A DNA stretch of 22,482 nucleotides from DASZMJ01 sp035551935. GTDB taxonomy: Bacteria; Planctomycetota; Planctomycetia; Isosphaerales; Isosphaeraceae. The stretch spans positions 1 through 22,482 of the forward strand of contig DASZMJ010000168.1 in the NCBI GenBank assembly GCA_035551935.1, in the 5' to 3' direction. The translations under genes were made by a program, and so were the position numbers. Positions 1 to 6,517 of this stretch are shown one piece after another; positions within the stretch are counted from its first letter, which is position 1, and each line of letters begins with the position of its first letter. A model generated the notes under the pieces. It searched no databases, had not been told where the DNA came from, and saw only the letters and a program-made list of their open reading frames with translations.

Positions 1-1
1 T

Positions 2-160
2 CGGCGGACCAGCCGCGACTACGAGCGGACGGCGGGTTCGAGCGAGGCGGTGATCCAGGTCTGCTCGATTCATCGGATGCTCAGGCTCTTGAAGCCGGAT
101 GATTCCAAGAAGCGGCCACCCTTCAAACACAGGGAATCACCGCAGACAATTCCCGGATAG
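2..160 (+). CDS. IS5/IS4-type transposase, C-terminal fragment (cut by window edge)
   Basis: Only the last 52 codons are in the window, reading from base 2 to a TAG at 158-160. The peptide contains SRDYERTAGSSEAVIQVCSI followed by HRMLRLLKP. This is the usual tail of IS5/IS4-superfamily DDE transposases, where an R-x-x-x-DYE-x-T-x-x-S-x-A block is followed by a hydrophobic helix near the C-terminus. The DDE catalytic residues would lie upstream, outside the window, so I cannot tell whether the gene is intact. A clear terminal inverted repeat could not be identified after the stop. The fragment sits about 120 bp from an IS110-type element, which suggests an insertion hot spot. The family call rests on a short stretch. 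Confidence 0.6.
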   Translation, partial: RRTSRDYERTAGSSEAVIQVCSIHRMLRLLKPDDSKKRPPFKHRESPQTIPG

Positions 161-330
161 CCTCTAAGACTGGACCAGGTTTTGGGGGGCAGGCCAGAAG
201 CCGCTCTCCTCACCGCGTCGTTACCGCCGTCGGTTCCATTCGACTATCCGAGGTCACGGCCCGGTCGGATGACCCCTCGCGGGGCCGGCCTCAAGGATCC
301 TGATGCGACCCGCCGCTCATCCGTTAGGTC

Positions 331-455
331 GTCCTGACGGCCGGCCCGCGAGGGCCGGCCGTCGGACCGACAAAGCTGCGAGCTGGCGGGCGCGAGCCTC
401 GGGCGGGACTCGCGGTGATTCGTTCGGCCCCCTCGGCGTCAGGGGAGCATCACGG
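331..455 (-). ncRNA. Candidate IS110/IS1111 guide (bridge/seek) RNA region, 3' of the transposase
   Basis: This is a noncoding stretch starting about 20 nt after the transposase stop on the - strand. Three adjacent inverted repeats are visible. First, 336-347 pairs perfectly with 352-363 (12 bp, 4-nt loop) and extends by GTCC (331-334)/GGAC (364-367) across a one-base bulge. Second, CGCGAG (391-396) pairs with CTCGCG (409-414). Third, GTGAT (415-419) pairs with ATCAC (449-453), with an inner CCCCT (429-433)/AGGGG (441-445). IS1111-group elements are known to encode a structured guide RNA here; assigning it to this sequence is inference. The strong GC hairpin could instead be a terminator. Between 161 and 282 I see nothing further. 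Confidence 0.4.
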
Positions 456-474
456 CCGGCGACCGGGCGGCCCG

Positions 475-1518
475 TCATCCGGCCGCGGCCAGCCGCTCGT
501 CCCAGGCCGTGCCGTGCTTCAGCATCGCCCAGCAGCGGACCAGGAGCTTGCGGGCCACCGCCACCAGCGCCTGCTTGCGCCGCGTCTCCTGGCCCTTGCC
601 GATCCGCGCCAGCGTCCGCGCCGCCCAGGCGTTGTACCGCAGCATCAGCCAGGCGGCCTCGACCGGCGCCTTGCGCAGCAGGCCCGGCCCCCGGCGCGTG
701 ATCCGGCCGCGGCGGTCGGTCTCGCCGGACTGGAATTGCCGCGGCACCAGGCCCGCGTAGGCGGAGACCCCGCGGGCCGTGCGGAACCGCTTGGCGTCGT
801 CGAGGTAGGCCACCACCTCGGCGGTCCGCGGGCCGACGCCGGGGATCGTCCGCAGCCGCTTCACCCGCTCGTCGGACGCCCCCAGGGCGTCGAGCCGCCG
901 CTCGGCCTCCTCGACCGTGGCCGTCAGCGCCTCCGGCTCGCGCCGCTCCAGGGCGAGCTCGCCCCTCCAGAGCTCCTCCGGGCCGCAGTCGCCCAGCGAT
1001 TTCGCCAGCGCGGCGACCGGCTCCAGGCCGGCCCGTGTCCAGGCCCGGTGCCCGGCCGGCAGCAGGACGCCGTGCCGCTGGCAGAGGGCGCGGATGCGAT
1101 TCTGCGCCGCGGTGCGGCGGCCGACCAGGCGGTCACGATACTGGACTGACGCGCGGTACTCGCGGGCGGCCTTGCTCGGCATCGGCACGGTGGCCAGCTC
1201 GCCGAGGGCGGCCATCCGGGCCAGCTTCAACGCGTCGTCGCGGTCGGTCTTGCGCTTGACCTTCCTCCAGGACCACGCCTCGTGCATCGGGTTGGCCACC
1301 GCGTAGGCCACCTCCAGCTCGGCGCAGGTGTCGGCGACCCAGCCGGCGACGGTGCCGGTCTCGAAGACGACCAGGCCGGGCCGCTCGGCCTCCAGGAGCT
1401 TCCGCAGGTCGGCCGGGTCGGTGGGGATGGTGGTGAAGCGGGCCACGGTCGTGTCGGTGTCATACAGGCAGGCGAGGCTCTTGAACTTGCCGAGGTCGAG
1501 GCCGAGGATGGTAGACAT
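475..1518 (-). CDS. IS110/IS1111-family transposase (DEDD plus serine recombinase)
   Basis: This 347-aa protein is of normal length for the family. The N-terminal RuvC-like DEDD domain is visible: D8 in LGLDLGK, E53 in VFETG, and D92/D95 in KTDRDDA. A helix-hairpin-helix-like TIPGVGPRTA lies near residue 224. The C-terminal Tnp_IS116-type domain carries SAYAGLVPRQFQSG, whose S264 is the expected serine nucleophile. These enzymes move the element through a circular intermediate, with target choice set by an element-encoded RNA. All key residues are present and there is no frameshift, so it could be active. The ATG at 1518 has a GGAG about 10 nt upstream. Downstream lies the structured noncoding region described separately. 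Confidence 0.93.
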   Translation of the reverse strand: MSTILGLDLGKFKSLACLYDTDTTVARFTTIPTDPADLRKLLEAERPGLVVFETGTVAGWVADTCAELEVAYAVANPMHEAWSWRKVKRKTDRDDALKLARMAALGELATVPMPSKAAREYRASVQYRDRLVGRRTAAQNRIRALCQRHGVLLPAGHRAWTRAGLEPVAALAKSLGDCGPEELWRGELALERREPEALTATVEEAERRLDALGASDERVKRLRTIPGVGPRTAEVVAYLDDAKRFRTARGVSAYAGLVPRQFQSGETDRRGRITRRGPGLLRKAPVEAAWLMLRYNAWAARTLARIGKGQETRRKQALVAVARKLLVRCWAMLKHGTAWDERLAAAG

Positions 1519-1632
1519 GCCGTGTGGCTCCTGAGGGGTTGTGTCAAGGAGAGGTCACACCTCAAGGATACCTGCCTTGAGGGGGCCACGCGGCTTACAT
1601 GGATTCTTTTGGCGCGCCTGGAGGCGCTGCTG

Positions 1633-1881
1633 GTGCAAGTGCTGGACGAACTGAAACCCCCGCGCGAAGTGCGGACAAGCTATACGGTCGAAGAAGTCGC
1701 GAAACTACTCGACAAGACTCTTTATACAATCATGCATTTGTGCTTGAACGGATGCATCAACGCAACGAAGCGTGCGGAGAAGCGGGGCGGGGTCGAGCTG
1801 TGGAGCATCGGCGCGGCGGAGCTTGCCCGATACCGCGACGAAGGACTCTTGCCTATCGACCCGCACCGCAACGCGGGCTGA
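1633..1881 (+). CDS. Small helix-turn-helix protein (excisionase/MerR-like fold)
   Basis: The frame gives 82 aa from a GTG at 1633, which has GGAGG at 1620-1624, 8 nt upstream; no ATG is available in this frame near the domain. The core is SYTVEEVAKLLDKTLYTIMH followed by LCLNGCINATKRAEKRGG and an alpha/beta wing ending in LARYRDEGLLP. This matches the winged HTH of excisionase and MerR-like proteins (T-x-x-E-V-A-x-L-L then a recognition helix). It probably binds DNA, perhaps as the directionality factor or repressor of the adjacent recombinase, whose 3' end is only 10 bp away on the other strand (convergent). The frame stays open upstream into the IS110 end, so an N-terminal part could have been lost to the insertion. 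Function is inferred from fold and context only. Confidence 0.6.
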   Translation: MQVLDELKPPREVRTSYTVEEVAKLLDKTLYTIMHLCLNGCINATKRAEKRGGVELWSIGAAELARYRDEGLLPIDPHRNAG

Positions 1882-1891
1882 GTCGGCGTGG

Positions 1892-3125
1892 CTACAGTAC
1901 CGCAATCGCCTCGCGCTGGTCCTCGGGTCGGATGTGCTGATATCTCCAGCGTACCTCGGTCGAGTGCCCCATCCACCGATCGATCTTGCGTTGGTCGGTC
2001 CCCGATGCCGCCAGGTTGCTGGCGAACGAGTGCCGAAGGACGTGCCAGCCTCGCACGACTGCCCACCGCGAGCCCTTGACCACGGTACGGAAGTGCCAGG
2101 ACGCATTACTCCAGGTGATCGGGGAACGGTCGGGCATGCAGAACGCGAGTTGACCCCCGGGTGGCTGGCGAACCACGCGCGCACGACCTCGGCAAGCCCG
2201 GGTTGGATCGGGACCTCGCGGAACGTGTATTCTCGGTCACGATCGCGCTTCTTCTGGCGGAGTTTCACCACCCCGTCGTCGAACCGCCAGTCCGCGATCC
2301 GACTGCGGCAGAGTTCCGAGCGCCGCGCCCCGGTGAACGCTGCGAAGCACGCCATCGGATGCATCCAATCCGGGTCGCCCGACTCCCGTACGAACCCGAG
2401 GAACTCGCGGACCTGTCCCTTGTCGAGCCAGAGACAATCCAGAGGTCTTCGATCTCCCGTTCCTTCAATCCCCCGCGTCCGATCTCCCTCTCGATCTCGC
2501 TCCAGGTCATGAACGCGGGCTTCTGGACCGCCTTGGGGAAGGTAAGCTCTCGAAGCGTGAACGGGGCTGGCGGGACGTCGGGGCACCGTTCGGCGACCCA
2601 TGCCCGTCGGAGCGTCTTCAACTCCTTGGCGATCGTGTCCCGGTGGATGGGCTTGCCGCGGTACTTCGCCTTCGCACGCTCGCGTACGTAGGACTGCACC
2701 GCGGCCTTGTCGAATTCGGGCACGGTCGCCTTCGGGCAAACCTCCAGGATGCGTCGGAAGTGGATCTCGGTCATCTTCCGCGTCGATTCTTGGAGGTTCG
2801 GCGGGGGATCCGCGCGGTACGCTTCGAACAGGTCCCCGATCGTCACCGGGCCCTTCGGGCTCGCCGCCCCTGGAAACGCCGTGGAAACGGGCTCGGGGCG
2901 TTCGACGACCTTCCCGCCCGAGACGACGAACGCCAAGACGTCGGCCCCCTCGGGGAGCGTCAGGCGCCCGAGTTCCAGGTCCACGTGCGTCTGCTCGACC
3001 TGCGCCGCCAGCCGTGCCGCCTCGCGCTGATTGCCCAGCTTCAGACGTTTGTTGTGCTGGATGCCGCCGAGGCGGAAAAAGATGCGGGCCCGACCCGTCT
3101 TCGGGTCGAACTTGTACGAGGCCAT
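1892..3125 (-). pseudogene. Tyrosine recombinase/integrase broken by two frameshifts
   Basis: Three reading frames add up to one phage-type integrase of about 410 aa. Frame A starts at ATG 3125 (MASYKFDPKTGRARIFFRLG, with GGAG 7 nt upstream) and carries the SAM-like core-binding domain up to about EREIEDLW. Frame B carries FTGARRSELCRSRIADWRFD with the first catalytic Arg. Frame C carries HVLRHSFASNLAASG (His-x-x-Arg) and GHSTEVRWRYQHI with the tyrosine nucleophile, ending at 1892. Frame A to B needs one base restored near 2440 (a GG that should be GGG to read L-W-D-C-L). Frame B to C needs one G restored in the five-base run at 2153-2157. Both changes are single-base losses in G runs, so either gene decay or base-calling error is possible. 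It lies beside tRNA-Leu, the probable attachment site. Confidence 0.85.
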
Positions 3126-3144
3126 GTCGATGCTCCGCATGGGG

Positions 3145-3166
3145 TGGGGGATTCGCCCATCCCCCA
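3145..3166 (-). promoter_or_regulatory. Perfect 8-bp inverted repeat upstream of the integrase start
   Basis: TGGGGGAT (3145-3152) and ATCCCCCA (3159-3166) are exact inverse complements around a 6-nt spacer. It ends about 20 nt before the integrase ATG on the - strand. It could be an operator for the nearby HTH protein, a leader hairpin, or part of the attachment region. No T-run follows, so a terminator is unlikely. Confidence 0.4.
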
Positions 3167-3190
3167 TTCTACTGCCACGCGAAGCCCATT

Positions 3191-3230
3191 CGGTTTCCAA
3201 TCCGTTTCCAACCGCAGTGCCCGTTTCCGG
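3191..3230. repeat. Three short direct repeats between integrase and tRNA-Leu
   Basis: The copies are CGGTTTCCAA (3191-3200), CCGTTTCCAA (3202-3211) and CCGTTTCCGG (3221-3230), sharing a GTTTCC core. They lie in the 125 bp between the integrase start and the tRNA 3' end, where arm-type integrase binding sites would be expected. That role is inference. Confidence 0.45.
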
Positions 3231-3249
3231 GCCGATTCATCCTAACTAC

Positions 3250-3336
3250 TGCCGGAGACAGGACTTGAACCTGCACGAGCATGGTTAGCTCACTAGCCCC
3301 TCAAGCTAGCGCGTCTGCCAATTCCGCCACTCCGGC
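3250..3336 (-). tRNA. tRNA-Leu(GAG)
   Basis: This is an 87-nt class II tRNA. The acceptor stem GCCGGAG/CTCCGGC is perfect with discriminator A, the anticodon stem is CTAGC/GCTAG with loop TTGAGGG (anticodon GAG), the long variable arm closes with GAGC/GCTC, and the T-arm contains GTTCAAGTC. CCA is not encoded. The broken integrase lies just past its 3' end, so this gene is the probable integration site of the island. Confidence 0.95.
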
Positions 3337-3410
3337 GAGGGGGGTCGCGAGGGCAGCCCTCTTGGTCGTTGGAGGGTCGACCTGAGGAGGAGTCCCGCGT
3401 CGAGTCTTTC

Positions 3411-3438
3411 ATTATCGTGGCGGCGGGGCGACTGTCAA
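3411..3438 (-). promoter_or_regulatory. Sigma-70-type promoter for tRNA-Leu
   Basis: On the - strand, TTGACA (3438-3433) is followed by 16 nt and GATAAT (3416-3411), placing transcription start about 65-70 nt before the tRNA. The match to the housekeeping consensus is strong. The remainder of 3340-3575 shows no gene I can support. Confidence 0.6.
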
Positions 3439-3575
3439 GGGATGGGAACACCTGGACAGAAAACGACGCGGGCGAAATCACCAGGGATCGCGAACTTCGG
3501 AGGCGGGGAGCGCGTCTAGGAAGGCGAGGGGCGTCGGGGACGGCGATAGCCAGCCCCGTGTCGCCCCCGACGGCG

Positions 3576-3647
3576 GGGCCGGTAGCTGAGACGGAGTAGC
3601 GGCGGTCCGAAGAACCGCAGACGTGGATTCGAGCGCCACCCGGCCCA
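3576..3647 (+). pseudogene. Degenerate tRNA-like cloverleaf, Phe(GAA)-type anticodon
   Basis: A full 72-nt cloverleaf can be drawn. It has a 7-bp acceptor stem GGGCCGG/CCGGCCC with discriminator A, D-arm GCTG/TAGC with GG in the loop, anticodon stem GCGGT/ACCGC with loop CCGAAGA (positions 34-36 GAA), a 4-nt variable loop, and a 17-nt T-arm with loop TTCGAGC. Three invariant features are broken: U33 is C, base 37 is G, and the 53-61 pair is A-G instead of G-C. It sits in register at the head of the tRNA array. It is probably a decayed tRNA, less likely a divergent working one. Confidence 0.5.
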
Positions 3648-3657
3648 CTGGCGATCG

Positions 3658-3731
3658 CGGGACGTGGGAAAGCCTGGCAATCCGCCCGCATGGGGCGCGG
3701 GAGAACGCTGGTTCGAATCCGGCCGTCCCGA
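3658..3731 (+). tRNA. tRNA-Pro(GGG)
   Basis: The acceptor CGGGACG/CGTCCCG starts with the C1-G72 pair usual for bacterial tRNA-Pro. The anticodon stem is CCCGC/GCGGG with loop ATGGGGC (anticodon GGG), and the T-arm has TTCGAAT. CCA is not encoded. It starts 10 nt after the degenerate cloverleaf. Confidence 0.93.
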
Positions 3732-3780
3732 CTGAAAATCAAGGCATTTTCATGAAATCGCCTGATCGGACTGGAAGTCT

Positions 3781-3852
3781 GGGGCCGTGGTGTAGCGGCG
3801 GCACATCGGCCTTTTAAGCCGGGAGGTGGGGGTTCGACTCCCTCCGGCCCCA
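3781..3852 (+). tRNA. tRNA-Lys(TTT)
   Basis: The acceptor is GGGGCCG/CGGCCCC with discriminator A, the anticodon stem TCGGC/GCCGG closes with one weak pair, the loop is CTTTTAA (anticodon TTT), and the T-arm has TTCGACT. CCA is not encoded. Confidence 0.92.
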
Positions 3853-3866
3853 TCAACCGACTCAGC

Positions 3867-3939
3867 CGGCCCGTGGCTCAGGTGGCAGAGCACCCGGCCG
3901 ATAACCGGGAGGTCGTGGGTTCGACTCCCACCGGGCCGA
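3867..3939 (+). tRNA. tRNA-Ile(GAT), with C at position 33
   Basis: The acceptor CGGCCCG/CGGGCCG is perfect, the D-arm GCTC/GAGC is normal, the anticodon stem is CCCGG/CCGGG with loop CCGATAA (anticodon GAT), and the T-arm GTGGG/CCCAC has loop TTCGACT. Position 33 is C rather than the near-invariant U, and the first base is C rather than the usual purine. CCA is not encoded. All stems are intact, so it is probably folded and possibly functional. Confidence 0.88.
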
Positions 3940-3962
3940 TTGGACGCGATGCAATTGTCATT

Positions 3963-4037
3963 CGGGATGTGGGAAAGCCTGGTCATTCCGCCTGCTTCGG
4001 GAGCAGGAGATCGCCGGTTCGAATCCGGCCATCCCGA
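3963..4037 (+). tRNA. tRNA-Pro(CGG)
   Basis: The acceptor is CGGGATG/CATCCCG, the anticodon stem is CCTGC/GCAGG with loop TTCGGGA (anticodon CGG), and the T-arm has TTCGAAT. It closely resembles the Pro(GGG) gene 230 bp upstream, especially in the D-arm (GGGAAAGCCTGG), which suggests duplication or a shared isoacceptor origin. CCA is not encoded. Confidence 0.94.
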
Positions 4038-4057
4038 CTGAAACCGATCGCGACCGG

Positions 4058-4132
4058 ACCGGGGTTGCATGAGCTGGTTCATGTGCCTGCCTGTTACGCA
4101 GGAGTTCGGAGGTTCGATTCCTCCCCCCGGTG
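4058..4132 (+). tRNA. tRNA-Asn(GTT)
   Basis: The acceptor is ACCGGGG/CCCCGGT with discriminator G, the anticodon stem is CCTGC/GCAGG with loop CTGTTAC (anticodon GTT), and the T-arm is GGAGG/CCTCC with loop TTCGATT. CCA is not encoded. Confidence 0.93.
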
Positions 4133-4149
4133 CTCTCCGAAGTCGACGA

Positions 4150-4232
4150 GGAAGGGCGAGCCAATCGGTGATGGCACCCGTCTCGAAAACGGGCGAGCGC
4201 GAGCCTTGAGGGTTCGACTCCCTCCCCTTCCG
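4150..4232 (+). tRNA. tRNA-Ser(CGA)
   Basis: The acceptor is GGAAGGG/CCCTTCC with discriminator G, the anticodon stem is CCCGT/ACGGG with loop CTCGAAA (anticodon CGA), a class II variable arm is present, and the T-arm is GAGGG/CCCTC. It is the last tRNA of the array. CCA is not encoded. Confidence 0.93.
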
Positions 4233-4371
4233 CTCTTGTCGGGATTGGGTTTGTGACGATCGGGCAGGGTGGGCGGGTGCGATCGGGCCGGGATTGTGGT
4301 ACCATCCCAGCGACGGCCGGGGGCGCGGACGGCGCGGGCCCCCGGGGCGCACGAGCGGGGCGGACCGGCCC

Positions 4372-5724
4372 ATGGGATTCGCCGAGCTGCTGATCATCGT
4401 GGCCCTGGTCTTCGCCAACGGCTTCTTCGTCGCGGCCGAGTTCGCCCTGGTCAAGGTCCGTTCCAGCCAGATCGACCAGCTCGTCGAGCGCGGCAACTGG
4501 GCGGCGAAGCTGACGAGCCGGGCGCTCGACCGGCTCGACGCGTATTTGTCGGCCTCGCAGCTCGGCATCACGGTGGCGAGCCTGGCGCTGGGGTTCGCGA
4601 TCGAGAAGCTGGTGCGGCCGTTGTCGAGGGCCTTGACCGGCCTGGTCGCGGGGGCGGAGCGGTTCGGGGTCGGCGCGGGCTGGGTCGAGTCGGCCGCGCT
4701 CACGGCGGCGCCGATCCTGGCGTTCGGACTAGTGACGTTCCTCCACATGGCCCTGGGCGAGCAGGCCCCCAAGAGCTTCGCGATCCGCGCCGCGCGGCCG
4801 ATCGCGCTCTGGACGGCGCCGGTCCTGGTCGCGTTTTACTACGTGTTCTGGCCGCTGATCTGGCTCCTGAACACGGCGAGCAACCTGACGCTCTGGGCGC
4901 TCGGCCTGGGGGGGACCGACCACGCCGAGGTGGCGCACACCGAAGAGGAGTTGCGGCACATCGTCGCCGAGAGCGTGGCCGGCGGCCACCTGTCGCGTTC
5001 CGAACGGATCATGATCGAGAACGTGCTGAACCTCGAGGAGAAGACCGCGCGCCGCGTCATGGTCCCGCGGCCCGACATCGTCTATCTGAGCCTGGCGCGG
5101 CCGCTGGAGGACAACCTCCGCGTCGCGCGGCAGACCGGCCACACGCGGTTCCCGCTCTGCGAGGACGACCTGACGACGGTCGTCGGCATGATCCACGTCA
5201 AGGACCTCTTCCGCGCCGGCGGACCCAACGGCGGCCGGCTCGACCTGCGGAAGATGGCCCGCGAAGTGCCGTTCCTGCCCGAGACCCTCCGGCTCGACCA
5301 GCTCCTCGTCCAGTTCCAGAAGAACAAGGTCCACCTGGCGATGCTCCTGGACGAGTACGGCAGCGTCGTCGGCATGGTGAGCCTGGAGAACGTGCTGGAG
5401 GAGCTCGTCGGGCCGATCCAGGACGAATTCGACCGCGAGTCGCCCCAGGTCGAGCCGGTCGGCGACCACGCCTTCGAGGTCGACGCGACCTGCCCGCTCG
5501 ACGTGCTGGCCGAGACCTGCGGCGTGGCGGTGCCCGAGACCGAGGCCGAGACGGCCGGCGGCCTGATCCTGGACCTCCTCGGCCGCCTCGCCCGCACCGG
5601 CGACAGCGTGACCGTCGACGGCCACCGCCTCATCGTCCTCAAGGCCGACCCGACCCGAATCCGCCGCGTCCGCGTCGAGCCGGTCGCCCCCGTCGCCGAC
5701 GACCGGCCGAAGGAGCCCGCATGA
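4372..5724 (+). CDS. CNNM/CorC-type membrane protein with CBS domains
   Basis: The protein is 450 aa from the ATG at 4372, chosen because it opens the hydrophobic first helix MGFAELLIIVALVFANGFF. Residues 1 to about 190 form the CNNM (DUF21) membrane domain with roughly four helices, including the family motif GEQAPKS. A paired CBS domain follows at about 215-335 (MVPRPDIVYL, then HTRFPLCEDD and VVGMIHVKDL, then LAMLLDEYGSVVGMVSLENV). A CorC/HlyC C-terminal domain follows at about 350-430. Members are often labelled hemolysin-like but are thought to take part in Mg2+ or other divalent cation efflux; the substrate is not shown here. The stop overlaps the start of the next gene (ATGA), so the two are probably translated together. 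Confidence 0.92.
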   Translation: MGFAELLIIVALVFANGFFVAAEFALVKVRSSQIDQLVERGNWAAKLTSRALDRLDAYLSASQLGITVASLALGFAIEKLVRPLSRALTGLVAGAERFGVGAGWVESAALTAAPILAFGLVTFLHMALGEQAPKSFAIRAARPIALWTAPVLVAFYYVFWPLIWLLNTASNLTLWALGLGGTDHAEVAHTEEELRHIVAESVAGGHLSRSERIMIENVLNLEEKTARRVMVPRPDIVYLSLARPLEDNLRVARQTGHTRFPLCEDDLTTVVGMIHVKDLFRAGGPNGGRLDLRKMAREVPFLPETLRLDQLLVQFQKNKVHLAMLLDEYGSVVGMVSLENVLEELVGPIQDEFDRESPQVEPVGDHAFEVDATCPLDVLAETCGVAVPETEAETAGGLILDLLGRLARTGDSVTVDGHRLIVLKADPTRIRRVRVEPVAPVADDRPKEPA

Positions 5725-6053
5725 ACTCGTACTACCGCCCCGAGGACCTCGCCCGGTTCCCCGAGGTCGCCGAGGGAGCCCCCGCGCTCTGGGAGAAGTT
5801 CCAGGCGTGGTACGCCGAGGCGCTCAAGGACGGCGCCCTCACGGCCCGCGAGAAGGCGCTGATCGCCTTGGCGGTCGCCCAGACGTTGCAGTGTCCCTAC
5901 TGCATCGACGCCTACTCCCGCGCCTGTCTCGAGAACGGCTCGGACCTCGACCAGATGACCGAGGCCCTCCACGTCGCCGCGGCCCTCCGCGCCGGGGCGA
6001 CCTTGGTGCACGGGGTCCAGATGAAGGCGGTCGTCGATCGGCTCTCGCTCTGA
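5721..6053 (+). CDS. AhpD/carboxymuconolactone decarboxylase-like protein, arsenosugar-associated type
   Basis: This 110-aa all-helical protein belongs to the AhpD/CMD superfamily. Its start MNSYYRPEDLARFPEVAEGA and active-site block TLQCPYCIDAYSR resemble the peroxidase-like proteins that accompany arsenosugar biosynthesis genes. C58 and C61 form the CxxC pair; the His four residues after the second Cys in AhpD is Tyr here (Y65). Classical AhpD chemistry may therefore be altered, and the substrate is unknown. The ATG overlaps the preceding stop, with AGGAG at 5710-5714 as ribosome binding site. The link to arsenic rests on resemblance and on ArsS about 600 bp downstream. A plain CMD family protein is the alternative. 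Confidence 0.82.
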   Translation: MNSYYRPEDLARFPEVAEGAPALWEKFQAWYAEALKDGALTAREKALIALAVAQTLQCPYCIDAYSRACLENGSDLDQMTEALHVAAALRAGATLVHGVQMKAVVDRLSL

Positions 6054-6089
6054 GCACCACCCCGAACCATGATCCCCGACCTCTTCGAA

Positions 6090-6142
6090 GGGCAGGGCTC
6101 GCCCTGCCATCGGGAATCGAATCGGCAGGGCGAGCCCTGCCC
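6090..6142. repeat. Long inverted repeat, REP-like, between convergent genes
   Basis: The 19-nt arms 6090-6108 and 6124-6142 are exact inverse complements around a 15-nt spacer. Each arm is itself almost palindromic (GGCAGGGC-TC-GCCCTGCC). It lies between the CMD-like gene (+) and the 97-aa gene (-). It could act as a bidirectional terminator or be one copy of an interspersed palindromic repeat. Confidence 0.8.
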
Positions 6143-6158
6143 GACGAGGAGAGCGTCC

Positions 6159-6452
6159 CTAGCGACGGAAGGTCCCCTGGCCGTGGAAGTTGGCGAGGGT
6201 CCGGCCGAGAGGGTCGTCTTCGGGGATGTGGATGTAGATGTTCGCGCTGCGGCCGTCGATCAGGACGAGGCGGTAGCGGTTGCCGTTGGCCAGGCTCTCG
6301 CGTCGCTCGGGGGCGAACTCGAAATAGCCCGTCCAGTCGCCGTTGCCGCTCCCCGGCCGCGCCGAGGACTTCAATTGCCCCTCGACCGGCTCGAAGATGA
6401 CCTGGTCTCCGGCCATCAATTTGCCCCGGAATCGTTCCGAACGGCTCTGCAT
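6159..6452 (-). CDS. Hypothetical 97-aa protein
   Basis: I do not recognise a family. The ATG at 6452 has GGAGGG about 9 nt upstream, and a good - strand promoter lies farther upstream, so the gene looks real. The protein is soluble, without signal peptide or membrane segment. It has a beta-rich, barrel-like pattern with alternating hydrophobic stretches (GDQVIFEPVEGQLKSS, WTGYFEFAP, RYRLVLIDGRSANIYIHIP). It carries an internal ATG at 6416 that could be a secondary start. It is transcribed away from arsS and convergent with the CMD-like gene. Confidence 0.75.
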   Translation of the reverse strand: MQSRSERFRGKLMAGDQVIFEPVEGQLKSSARPGSGNGDWTGYFEFAPERRESLANGNRYRLVLIDGRSANIYIHIPEDDPLGRTLANFHGQGTFRR

Positions 6453-6517
6453 CGGCTCGTCCCTCCGATCACAACCGGGATTGCGTCCATGCAGCTAGCG
6501 TGGAGTGTCGGATGAAT

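Larger units (their letters stand above)
283..1588 (-). mobile_element. IS110/IS1111-family insertion sequence, about 1.3 kb
   Basis: The element contains one transposase gene on the - strand with a short 5' flank (about 60 nt) and a longer structured 3' flank (about 190 nt). That asymmetry fits the IS1111 subgroup, whose guide RNA lies 3' of the transposase gene. An inverted match CCTCAAGG (289-296) / CCTTGAGG (1575-1582) may be the subterminal inverted repeat. A direct match CCTCAAGGAT occurs at 289-298 and 1560-1569. The exact ends are uncertain by tens of bases because IS110-type elements lack classical terminal repeats and target duplications. Confidence 0.6.

Noticed and set aside
2140..2445. 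Programmed ribosomal frameshifting in the integrase
   Set aside because: Tyrosine recombinases of this kind are not known to use it, and two separate shifts in the same direction in G runs fit mutation or sequencing error better.
3369..3599. A 76-codon frame before the tRNA array
   Set aside because: It lacks a ribosome binding site and domain, overlaps the tRNA-Leu promoter region and runs into the Phe-like cloverleaf.
3750..4772. Open frames across the tRNA array with peptide words such as GGIEPPNSCVTG
   Set aside because: These are translations of antisense tRNA sequence, a well-known annotation artefact.
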